Origin: JACOXT01 sp964372855
Lineage (GTDB): Bacteria > Patescibacteriota > Microgenomatia > Levybacterales > UBA12049
Reading direction: 5' to 3'
Assembly (NCBI GenBank): GCA_964372855.1
Contig: CAYJRY010000002.1
Span: 1-64,000, forward strand
DNA length: 64,000 nt
The notes under the pieces are model-generated. The model had not been told where the DNA came from and did no database searches. It saw only the letters and a list, made by a program, of their open reading frames with translations. Position numbers and translations under genes: made by a program. Position 1 is the stretch's first letter. Each line of letters starts with the position of its first letter. Below are positions 17,354 to 23,513 of the stretch, piece by piece.

Positions 17354-18088
17354 ATGATCATTGCCCATAGAGGTTACAGTAAATATTGTCAAGAAAATAC
17401 TATTTCAGCATTTGACGCTGCTATTAAAGAAGGAGCTCAAGGTATTGAGTGCGATCTTAGGTTGACCCTGGATGATAAAGCAGTTGTTAACCACAACAAT
17501 AAATTAAAATTAAATGGCATAAGCGTTAAAATATCAGATACAAAATTTTCAGATCTTTTGGATTTAAGAAAACACTCAGCCGAAGAACTTCTTACCCTTG
17601 ATGAGCTATTTGACTATATAAGACAGAAAGACGCAGAGTTTTTTTTGGAAGTTAAGACCTCATCTCACCATCTAATAGATGCTATTGCCAAAAAAACCAA
17701 AGAAAAAAAATTATGGTCCAAAGTTCATATTGTGGGATTTACATTTATACTTAAAAATGCGCTTCGCGCTCAGTCTTACTATCCCAAACTAAAAGTTGAT
17801 CAGTTTTTGCGTTTTCCAAGATATTCGTATATTAGAAAACCCAATAAAAGCCATGGAGTATTTTTAGGGTGGCTTGATGCAATTCCTGGAAGCCAAACTT
17901 TCTTTAGAACTGTCTCTGGGAGAAAATTAAATAATCTTAAGGAGTTTTTTGAAAATAATGGTTTTAAAGTAATGGGTGGGGTTATAAATAATGACAAGGG
18001 ATTCAAGCTTTTTAGTTCAGCTGGAATTGAGGATATTGTTACTGACAAGATTGCTGAGGCAGTAAATTATTTTAAATCCAAACATTAG
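17354..18088 (+). CDS. Glycerophosphodiester phosphodiesterase
   Basis: Hydrolyses glycerophosphodiesters to glycerol-3-phosphate and an alcohol. The start MIIAHRGYSKYCQENTISAF carries the catalytic HRG and EN motif, and ECDLRLTLDD with the HNN segment near residue 47 supplies the other active-site residues (HD in many relatives). EVKTSSH near 95 is also typical. No signal peptide is present, so it acts in the cytoplasm. TTGACA and TAATAT lie just upstream. Lipid turnover fits the scavenging acyl ligase fusion elsewhere in the window. Confidence 0.88.
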   Translation: MIIAHRGYSKYCQENTISAFDAAIKEGAQGIECDLRLTLDDKAVVNHNNKLKLNGISVKISDTKFSDLLDLRKHSAEELLTLDELFDYIRQKDAEFFLEVKTSSHHLIDAIAKKTKEKKLWSKVHIVGFTFILKNALRAQSYYPKLKVDQFLRFPRYSYIRKPNKSHGVFLGWLDAIPGSQTFFRTVSGRKLNNLKEFFENNGFKVMGGVINNDKGFKLFSSAGIEDIVTDKIAEAVNYFKSKH

Positions 18089-18786
18089 CCCCGAGCTAAA
18101 GTTAATCCCCAAACTCTTTTTGTGCCCTTTCTTTTAAGTGTATTTGCAGCCTCAAGAAGAGTTGAACCGGTTGTAAGGATGTCATCGACAAGAAAGATAT
18201 TGGGATATTTAAAAATTTGGTTATTAGGTTGTAGAGAAAAAGCGTTAGATACGTTCTTTTGTCTTTCCTCTCTTTTCAGCCCTGCTTGAATTTTCGTATC
18301 TTTAACTCTTATAAGAATATCTGAGACAATTAAATTAAGTTTTATAGATAGTCTATCTGCTAATAATTTGGCGTGATTATATCCCCTTTTTCTTAAACGA
18401 TTTTTATGAAGAGGAATTGGAGCCAACACTATTTTTTCATTATTATATTGCTTCATTTCTCTTATAAAGACTTCATTTTGAATAATTGATTCATAAAAAA
18501 GTTCAATCAATGTATTTTTTAAATCTGATAAAAAGGGTTCGTATTTAAAGTTATAGATAAGTTTTTTTACAATCTTATTATATGAAAGAGCAGAAAATGC
18601 GCCATCTATTGTGTATTTTCCTCTGCATCCAGGATGCGTTAGGCCATCAATTGAAGCTTTTCCGCAAGGAATACAAATCATTGAATTATCAAAAGAAATA
18701 AAAGAAAAGCAACTATCACAAATATATGATCCAAACCTCTTGCAGTTAACGCAAAATTTGGGGAAAATAAGATCCAAAATACCCAC
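18085..18786 (-). CDS. comF: ComF-family phosphoribosyltransferase-like protein
   Basis: An N-terminal zinc ribbon has CVNC and CDSC, then CIPCGK with a later HPGC. It precedes a type I phosphoribosyltransferase fold with LAPIPLHKNRLRKRGYNHA and the PRPP motif IFLVDDILTTGSTLLEAA. ComF is needed for DNA uptake in naturally competent bacteria, where it links entry to the cytoplasm. A link with the pilus genes at 23.5-39 kb and the ComM-like gene at the right edge is possible but inferred. Its stop overlaps the convergent GDPD stop by 4 nt. Confidence 0.88.
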   Translation of the reverse strand: MGILDLIFPKFCVNCKRFGSYICDSCFSFISFDNSMICIPCGKASIDGLTHPGCRGKYTIDGAFSALSYNKIVKKLIYNFKYEPFLSDLKNTLIELFYESIIQNEVFIREMKQYNNEKIVLAPIPLHKNRLRKRGYNHAKLLADRLSIKLNLIVSDILIRVKDTKIQAGLKREERQKNVSNAFSLQPNNQIFKYPNIFLVDDILTTGSTLLEAANTLKRKGTKRVWGLTLARG

Positions 18787-18809
18787 TAAATCAGTTTAGC
18801 AAAAATTTG

Positions 18810-18894
18810 CGGAGGGTATGGGAGTCGAACCCATTCTGGACTTTCGCCCAGCAAGTTTAGCAAACTTGTCTCGTGACCGTCTGAGTCACCCTCC
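18810..18894 (-). tRNA. tRNA-Ser (GCT)
   Basis: GGAGGGT pairs with ACCCTCC on the minus strand. The anticodon stem CAAGT/ACTTG encloses TTGCTAA, giving anticodon GCT. A long variable arm and GGTTCGACTCC T-arm fit a class II serine tRNA. CCA is not encoded. Confidence 0.93.
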
Positions 18895-18966
18895 AAAACA
18901 CTATTCATTATATACTTATTAATGATCCTTGACAAGTATGACATTTTCTTATAAAATTGTTATACT

Positions 18967-19218
18967 ATGCAACAAGCAATTGTAGGCACAAAATATCAAA
19001 TCGTTATCCCTAAGGAAATTAGAGACAAGCTTAAGGATTTTAGGCCAGGATCTAAAGTGATAATTAAGAATACAGACGCGGATACAATAATAGTTAAACC
19101 AACGAAAAGATTATGGTCGGATGAGACTTACGGCTTCATGAAAGAAGCCTGGAATGGTATTGATCCAATAGCTGAAATTGAAAAAATGAGAAATGAATGG
19201 GATGAAAAACGTGAATAG
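18967..19218 (+). CDS. AbrB/MazE-type antitoxin
   Basis: The N-terminal half, MQQAIVGTKYQIVIPKEIRD followed by LKDFRPGSKVII, is a swapped-hairpin AbrB DNA-binding domain. The charged C-terminal tail, ending EKMRNEWDEKRE, would bind the PIN toxin encoded next. TTGACA, 17 bp and TAAAAT lie upstream, with 9 nt between the -10 box and the ATG. Its 3' end overlaps the toxin gene, so the two are one operon with expected autorepression. Confidence 0.85.
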   Translation: MQQAIVGTKYQIVIPKEIRDKLKDFRPGSKVIIKNTDADTIIVKPTKRLWSDETYGFMKEAWNGIDPIAEIEKMRNEWDEKRE

Positions 19219-19636
19219 GTGGAAAGGACTCAGTTTTGTAGGTCTAGATTCCAATATATTCAGTTATCATTTTCATCAACATCCCTTATTTGGTCCTACC
19301 GCAAAAGAACTCTTCAGCTTGTTATCTTTAGGTCAACTACGGGCAGTTACAAGCATAATTACTCTTATAGAAATACTTTCTGTAAAAGCTCCGTTGTCCA
19401 AGATTAAAGGGTTGGAGAAACTTTTTTCAGAAACACCAAATTTAACTACAGTTGAGGTGAATAGTAAAATAGCAGTTAAAGCAGCTACAATAAGGAGAAG
19501 TTATGGATTCCGTACTCCAGATGCTATTCAAATTGCTACAGCTGTACATTTAAAAGCTAATAGTTTTATTACAAATGATGAGAAACTTACAAAGTTTAAA
19601 CAAATAAAAGTTATTCTTATCTCCACTATTAGATAG
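19202..19636 (+). CDS. PIN-domain ribonuclease toxin (VapC-like)
   Basis: LDSNIFSYHF supplies the first acidic residue of the PIN active site, IITLIEILSV the second, and RTPDAIQIATA the third, with ITNDEKL near the C-terminus as the fourth. This is a full VapC set. The start chosen, ATG at 19202 (MKNVNRWKG), is in the antitoxin's last codons; another in-frame ATG lies 9 nt upstream. The partner is the AbrB-type gene rather than the more frequent ribbon-helix-helix type. Confidence 0.85.
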   Translation: MKNVNRWKGLSFVGLDSNIFSYHFHQHPLFGPTAKELFSLLSLGQLRAVTSIITLIEILSVKAPLSKIKGLEKLFSETPNLTTVEVNSKIAVKAATIRRSYGFRTPDAIQIATAVHLKANSFITNDEKLTKFKQIKVILISTIR

Positions 19637-19693
19637 TTATTTCTCCTTTTTTTTGTGGCTAAAATTTTCTCCATTTGATATACTTATATTAAT

Positions 19694-19780
19694 GGAGAGG
19701 TGTCTGAGTGGACGAAAGAGATGGTCTTGAAAACCATTAAGACTGTAACGTCTTCGCGAGTTCGAATCTCGCCCTCTCCG
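19694..19780 (+). tRNA. tRNA-Ser (TGA)
   Basis: GGAGAGG pairs with CCTCTCC. The anticodon stem ATGGT/ACCAT encloses CTTGAAA, giving anticodon TGA. The long variable arm and GAGTTCGAATCTC T-arm are typical of serine. CCA is not encoded. Confidence 0.93.
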
Positions 19781-19785
19781 CCTTC

Positions 19786-19813
19786 GGTCGCCATAGCTTT
19801 AGCGATGGCGACC
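19786..19813. repeat. GC-rich inverted repeat between tRNA-Ser and the GIY-YIG gene
   Basis: GGTCGCCAT (19786-19794) and ATGGCGACC (19805-19813) form a perfect 9-bp stem with a 10-nt loop. A related hairpin, GCGGAC-AAA-GTCCGC followed by TTTT, lies at 19875-19893 within the gene's first codons. Both could stop the tRNA transcript, and both belong to GC-rich palindromes seen elsewhere in the window. Confidence 0.6.
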
Positions 19814-19820
19814 TTTGTCC

Positions 19821-20132
19821 ATGGAAGTTATCACTAATATTGATAGTAAGTCTATTAACAATGGGCGACCTTCGGCGGACAAAGTCCGCTTTTATTATGT
19901 CTATATTCTTCTATGCAAAGATGGAAAACCTTATATTGGCTGTACTGACGATTTAAAAAATAGATTAAAAAGACATCAAAAAGGTCAAGTTCCAGCAACC
20001 AAAGATAGACTGCCAGTTAAATTGGTTTGCTATTTTGCTTTTTACAATAAATATACTGCCTTTAATTTTGAGAAATATCTCAAATCGGGTTCTGGTAGGG
20101 CTTTCATGAAAAAACACAGGTTTGTAGAATAA
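19821..20132 (+). CDS. GIY-YIG endonuclease-domain protein
   Basis: The core YYVYILLCKDGKPYIGCT is a GIY-YIG signature (YVY...YIG). It is followed by DLKNRLKRHQKGQVPATKDR with the catalytic arginine, and FEKYLKSGSGRAFMKK with the catalytic glutamate near the end. This compact single-domain form is the UPF0213/YhbQ-like group. The first 25 residues (from the ATG at 19821) are encoded by a GC-rich palindrome-bearing stretch and are not part of the domain, so the start is uncertain. Confidence 0.78.
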   Translation: MEVITNIDSKSINNGRPSADKVRFYYVYILLCKDGKPYIGCTDDLKNRLKRHQKGQVPATKDRLPVKLVCYFAFYNKYTAFNFEKYLKSGSGRAFMKKHRFVE

Positions 20133-20227
20133 ATCTATTGAGTGAGATAACTGAATGTTCATGTTGAGTAGTTTAGATTGGTTGAATTGTACAAAATATA
20201 GTGAGTGAGAGGGTGGGGTAAGATTGT

Positions 20228-21460
20228 TTATTCCTGAGGAGTATTTCTAGATTGATCTTTTGATCTATCTTCTTCAATCTTGCGATAAAAGTCTATGGCT
20301 CTTGCTATTCCTATTTGTTTATGCGCACGAGGATGAAGGGGTATACCATGTCTTTTGTCATATAGTTCACGCGCATATTTACCCCACCAGGTACTTTGAG
20401 GGAATTCTTTTTCAAGTTCTTCTGCACTACCAGCTTTTTCTTCTGCAATATCCCTATGTAATTGTGAAAGGCGAGCAAAAATGCCTTGTTCTGCATCGTT
20501 TATATATAATCGTCTGATATAACGCTCCCAACGTTCGGGTTGAAGCAATTGATCGTTAATATCTTCAGGATACAGTTGTAACCTATCTAAAAACTCATCA
20601 GGTGACAAACCAACAACATCTGCTACATCACCCTTTTTACCTGATTTTGGTTTATAAAGTTGTGTTTCTTTTAATGCCTTTACTTCCTCTTCAGAGAACT
20701 TACCTAGTTTTATTGCCGTATCAATTCGAGCCCTTAGATTCTGAGGGTTGGCAGAGACAACCTCATATGAAAATATGTTGAGCGCATCAAATAATTCTTG
20801 TTCGCGACTAATTGCCCACTCGTGCGTTTTATCTAAAAATTCCTGTGTATATCTTCCTGATACAACACCTCGTTGAAGATCAACAAATCGTTGTTCCATT
20901 GGCATAGCATTCTGAGCAATTCGAAAATCAAGATATAAAGGAAGCTTTTCATTCCAAGTTTTTGTTGCTTCAAACGGGAAAATAGTGCCTAAACCATGTA
21001 CAGAAATCATTTCTATGAGCTCTGGTGGTAAATTTTTGTCTCTAAGACTATCTAATCCAATTCGTGTATCTCCCGTTTCTCTCTTTTCTGCTGCATGGTC
21101 TACCTCATCAGGATACCAAGTGGCTTCATCATATTGCCTGCGGCCGCTATGAGAAAGCATAACTGTGTCTAGCATTAACTGTAAATCAACTTCTTGACCA
21201 TTCAATTTAAGTAATGTGCCTAATTGAAGAGAAGCTCCTGCGGTTTTAACATAGTGATTAAATATTCCTGCCCATTCTTGATTTTCAACTCTATCCTCAA
21301 GTCCTGCCATTCCTGCACCTTCCCGAACTAATCGAGTGGTAATTTCTTGTCCATTTGGTTTGCGTAAATGCTTTGGTTCAGTAAAAGTAGCACTTCTTAA
21401 AGCTTCAAGCACATTGCTACTTGGCCCGAGAATTGGTTTTTCCTCCTTTGTTTCTGTCAT
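20228..21460 (-). CDS. Hypothetical protein, possible HD-type hydrolase fold
   Basis: The 410-residue soluble protein is mostly helical. An HD-like arrangement may be present: LMLDTVMLSHSGRRQYDE, a later MISVHGLGTIFPFE, and YLDFRIAQNAMPMEQRFVDL, the spacing expected for metal ligands of HD phosphohydrolases. The classic adjacent His-Asp pair is not clear. The C-terminal half has repeated charged helices. It is monocistronic, ends next to a T-rich intergenic stretch and begins beside an assembly gap region. The fold call is inference. Confidence 0.55.
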   Translation of the reverse strand: MTETKEEKPILGPSSNVLEALRSATFTEPKHLRKPNGQEITTRLVREGAGMAGLEDRVENQEWAGIFNHYVKTAGASLQLGTLLKLNGQEVDLQLMLDTVMLSHSGRRQYDEATWYPDEVDHAAEKRETGDTRIGLDSLRDKNLPPELIEMISVHGLGTIFPFEATKTWNEKLPLYLDFRIAQNAMPMEQRFVDLQRGVVSGRYTQEFLDKTHEWAISREQELFDALNIFSYEVVSANPQNLRARIDTAIKLGKFSEEEVKALKETQLYKPKSGKKGDVADVVGLSPDEFLDRLQLYPEDINDQLLQPERWERYIRRLYINDAEQGIFARLSQLHRDIAEEKAGSAEELEKEFPQSTWWGKYARELYDKRHGIPLHPRAHKQIGIARAIDFYRKIEEDRSKDQSRNTPQE

Positions 21461-21490
21461 GTTACTATATGAAAGTATATCATTTTACTG

Positions 21491-21676
21491 AAAAGAAAGC
21501 AAAAAGCTTAAACTGAAGATGCAAAAAGCCACCGATGCCGTGTGGGAAACCTCGCAAAAGCTCAAAACCGACCTCCGAACCACCGCCTTCGTCGTCGCCA
21601 CGAACCGCATCCTCAAGGCGATGAAATGAGCCTCTGNNNNNNNNNNAAAAGAAAGCAAAAAGCTTAAACTGAAGAT
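21491..21676. other. Scaffold gap flanked by a 30-nt exact direct repeat and a GC-rich chimeric tract
   Basis: Ten Ns occupy 21637-21646. The 30 nt at 21491-21520 are repeated exactly at 21647-21676, just after the gap. Between the first copy and the gap lie 116 nt that are clearly richer in G and C than all surroundings. They read in one frame as KATDAVWETSQKLKTDLRT then TAFVVATNRILKAMK and a stop, much like the C-terminus of glutamate dehydrogenases. The simplest reading is a misjoined contig end and a true join at the repeated 30-mer. Confidence 0.75.
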
Positions 21677-22006
21677 TAGCTAAAGCTTGAAATGTATTTG
21701 TAGAGAAGCATTGAGGACTTGAGCTAGGCGCTTTAAAAACGAAAGAGAAGGGACAGGTCAACTCTTTTATGTTAAAATAAGTTCATATACATTATGAGAA
21801 AAAACACCACAGAAAAACAGTTTGGAGAAAAGAAGTAAATCCCAAGAGGTCCATTTCTGAATGGAGCCGCATGTTACATGCATGATGGAAGAAAGATATA
21901 TTAGCGAAAACCGAGTTTGAAAAATCTCGAGGTTTTGATTAAAGTTTGAGATTCGCTCAAAATTTCTTTGTTGACTTAGCAGCTAAGTTTAGGTTAAAGT
22001 ATACTT
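21677..22006. other. Intergenic stretch with possible small RNA
   Basis: No protein gene is evident in these 330 nt. A TAAAAT at about 21773 could be a -10 box. Downstream, AAAACCGAG can pair with CTCGAGGTTTT around 21906-21940, and TTTGAG-ATTCG-CTCAAA followed by a T-rich stretch (about 21945-21970) resembles a terminator. A small RNA is possible. The last part holds TTGACT and TAAAGT of the promoter of the gene at 22007. Confidence 0.35.
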
Positions 22007-22582
22007 ATGACTGCTCAAACTTTTCTCCCAAAAGAACATTTAGACCTACCCAAAGAGCCTCTTGAGCTTTCTAATCCTCAAAATCCCCATGAGGTCAAAA
22101 CTCTTCTTGAGTGGAGTGCTCCCGGAAGACCTTTTAGAAGAAAAAGCAAAGAATATTACTTAACGAGTATTTTAATTATGCTTCTTGTTGAAATTATTCT
22201 TTTTCTATTCTCACAATACCTTCTAATGCTTGTTGTAGCATCTTTAGTGTTTTTGGCATTTGTTTTAAACATAGTTCCCCCATCAAACTTCCGTTATAGA
22301 ATAAGTACAGAAGGACTAACTATTGAGGATCATTTTTTTCTTTGGCAAGAACTATATGATTTTTACTTCAAAAAAAGAGAGGGTGTTGATGTTTTGCATA
22401 TTCGTACTCATTCGTATCTCCCGGGAGAATTAACTTTGACTTTGGGTAATATAGATAGAAATAAAATAAAATCAGCTTTACTCCCCTATCTTCCATATAG
22501 AGAATATATCAAACCAACGTTTATGGAGAAATCTGCTGACTGGCTTACACGTAATTTCCCTCTTGAGAAGTCATCTCGCTAA
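22007..22582 (+). CDS. Hypothetical two-helix membrane protein
   Basis: A soluble head of about 50 residues with LLEWSAPGRPFRRKSKEYY is followed by two adjacent membrane helices (about 52-70 and 72-90). A C-terminal domain contains FRYRISTEGLTIEDHFFLWQ and HIRTHSYLPGELTLTLG, which could be a small PH-like beta barrel. This layout is common for uncharacterised Patescibacteria proteins, and I know no function. TTGACT and TAAAGT precede the ATG closely. Confidence 0.7.
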   Translation: MTAQTFLPKEHLDLPKEPLELSNPQNPHEVKTLLEWSAPGRPFRRKSKEYYLTSILIMLLVEIILFLFSQYLLMLVVASLVFLAFVLNIVPPSNFRYRISTEGLTIEDHFFLWQELYDFYFKKREGVDVLHIRTHSYLPGELTLTLGNIDRNKIKSALLPYLPYREYIKPTFMEKSADWLTRNFPLEKSSR

Positions 22583-22617
22583 ATTTGCTTCAAAGAACTT
22601 AATGAAGTAAAATATAA

Positions 22618-22704
22618 AATGCGCAAAGTGCTGGATCGAGAGTGCCCCTTTGCGAATCACTAAGGGGAAATCGTCGGGAAAAACCGTGAGGTTTGTCCCT
22701 TTTA
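22618..22704 (+). other. Structured leader ahead of the tRNA cluster (possible ncRNA)
   Basis: Two hairpins can form. CGCAAAG at about 22622 pairs with CTTTGCG at about 22649. A longer one has GGGA-AA-AACC closed by a GTGA tetraloop and followed by GGTT-TG-TCCC and T residues at about 22674-22702. CACTAA at about 22657 can also pair with TTAGTG at the tRNA edge. It may be a processed leader of the tRNA transcript or a small RNA of its own. I cannot match it to a known RNA family. Confidence 0.35.
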
Positions 22705-22777
22705 GTGCCTGTAGCTTAATGGATAAAGCGTCAGATTGCGGATCTGATGACTGCGAGTTCAAGTCTCGCCAGGCACA
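22705..22777 (+). tRNA. tRNA-Arg (GCG)
   Basis: GTGCCTG pairs with CAGGCAC. The anticodon stem TCAGA/TCTGA encloses TTGCGGA, giving anticodon GCG. Most bacteria read CGN codons with an A34-type ACG tRNA modified to inosine, so an encoded GCG is worth noting. CCA is not encoded. Confidence 0.88.
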
Positions 22778-22781
22778 CAAT

Positions 22782-22868
22782 GGAAGAGTGCAAGAGCGGT
22801 TTATTTGGCCGGTCTCGAAAACCGAGCGGGTCGCAAGACTCACAGAGGTTCGAATCCTCTCTCTTCCG
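22782..22868 (+). tRNA. tRNA-Ser (CGA)
   Basis: GGAAGAG pairs with CTCTTCC. The anticodon loop CTCGAAA gives CGA, with one mismatch at the outer anticodon-stem pair. The long variable arm and AGGTTCGAATCCT T-arm fit serine. It starts 4 nt after the arginine tRNA and CCA is not encoded. Confidence 0.9.
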
Positions 22869-22874
22869 CTTTTT

Positions 22875-22952
22875 GTCCTTGTAGTTCAATTGGATAGAAC
22901 GTCAGGTTCCGAACTTGAAGATTTGAGGGTTCGATTCCCTCCGAGGACACCA
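22875..22952 (+). tRNA. tRNA-Arg (CCG)
   Basis: GTCCTTG pairs with CGAGGAC. The anticodon stem TCAGG/CTTGA encloses TTCCGAA, giving anticodon CCG. ACCA follows the acceptor stem, so this is the only tRNA in the window with an encoded CCA. The NUDIX gene ATG is just 3 nt further on. Confidence 0.9.
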
Positions 22953-22955
22953 CTT

Positions 22956-23393
22956 ATGAAATTTCAGTTTTCAGCGGGAGGAATAGTATATAAAAATCAA
23001 AAATCAAAAATAAAAAATCAAAAAGATGAGATATTAATTCTTGTCGCTCAACATTCACAGCATCATGGCTGGGTTTTTCCAAAAGGACTGATTGGAGATA
23101 AAGTTAAAGAAACAAAGGAAGAAACTGCGTTAAGAGAAGTTAAAGAAGAAACAGGAGTTAGTGCCAAAATTATAAAGCCGTTGACACCTGTTGAGTATTG
23201 GTTTAAATTTGAGGGCGAAACTATTAGGAAAAAAGTATATTATTTCTTAATGGAATATGTTTCCGGAGATACAAGCAAGCATGATATAGAAATGGAAAAA
23301 GTCGAATGGTTAACAATTGATGAGATTGAGGAAAGATTAACTTATCCATCGGATAAGAAAGTGTGGAAAGAAGCAAAAGGAGGGATCGCATAG
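22956..23393 (+). CDS. NUDIX hydrolase embedded in the tRNA cluster
   Basis: It hydrolyses nucleoside diphosphates linked to another moiety. The NUDIX box is clear: G(x5)E-like text GLIGDKVKETKEETALREV then KEETGVSAK. FSAGGIVYKN opens the domain as usual. The ATG at 22956 follows the CCA of tRNA-Arg by 3 nt; reading further upstream would run through three tRNA genes. The last 15 nt overlap tRNA-Ser (GGA). A heptad array (22992-23024) encodes the lysine/asparagine-rich KNQKSKIKNQK loop between the first strands. The mRNA is probably released by tRNA processing. Confidence 0.85.
   Translation: MKFQFSAGGIVYKNQKSKIKNQKDEILILVAQHSQHHGWVFPKGLIGDKVKETKEETALREVKEETGVSAKIIKPLTPVEYWFKFEGETIRKKVYYFLMEYVSGDTSKHDIEMEKVEWLTIDEIEERLTYPSDKKVWKEAKGGIA
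22992..23024 (+). repeat. In-frame heptad array in the NUDIX gene
   Basis: Units AAATCAA, AAATCAA, AAATAAA and AAATCAA follow each other with a 7-nt period. They encode a lysine/asparagine-rich loop and do not break the frame. The array has no inverted partner nearby. Confidence 0.65.
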
Positions 23394-23465
23394 TGGTCGA
23401 GTGCGGTTGCTTGGAGAGCAGCTATATCCGCAAGGATATCGGGAGTTCGAATCTCCCTCCCTCCG
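23379..23465 (+). tRNA. tRNA-Ser (GGA)
   Basis: GGAGGGA pairs with TCCCTCC. The stem GTTGC/GCAGC encloses TTGGAGA, giving anticodon GGA. The long variable arm and GAGTTCGAATCTC T-arm fit serine. Its first 15 nt overlap the last codons and the TAG stop of the NUDIX gene. CCA is not encoded. Confidence 0.92.
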
Positions 23466-23513
23466 CATAATTTTACTTGACTTTTATGAAAAGATAATGC
23501 AAACTATTTTATA

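Noticed and set aside
21480..21761. Open frame across the N gap on the minus strand
   Set aside because: It exists only because unknown bases are read as codons, and it includes the duplicated 30-mer.
21677..22006. RNase P RNA or SRP RNA gene
   Set aside because: I looked for their conserved core motifs here and ahead of the tRNA cluster and did not find them.
22650..22955. N-terminal extension of the NUDIX protein
   Set aside because: The open frame runs through three tRNA genes. The NUDIX fold starts at the ATG at 22956.
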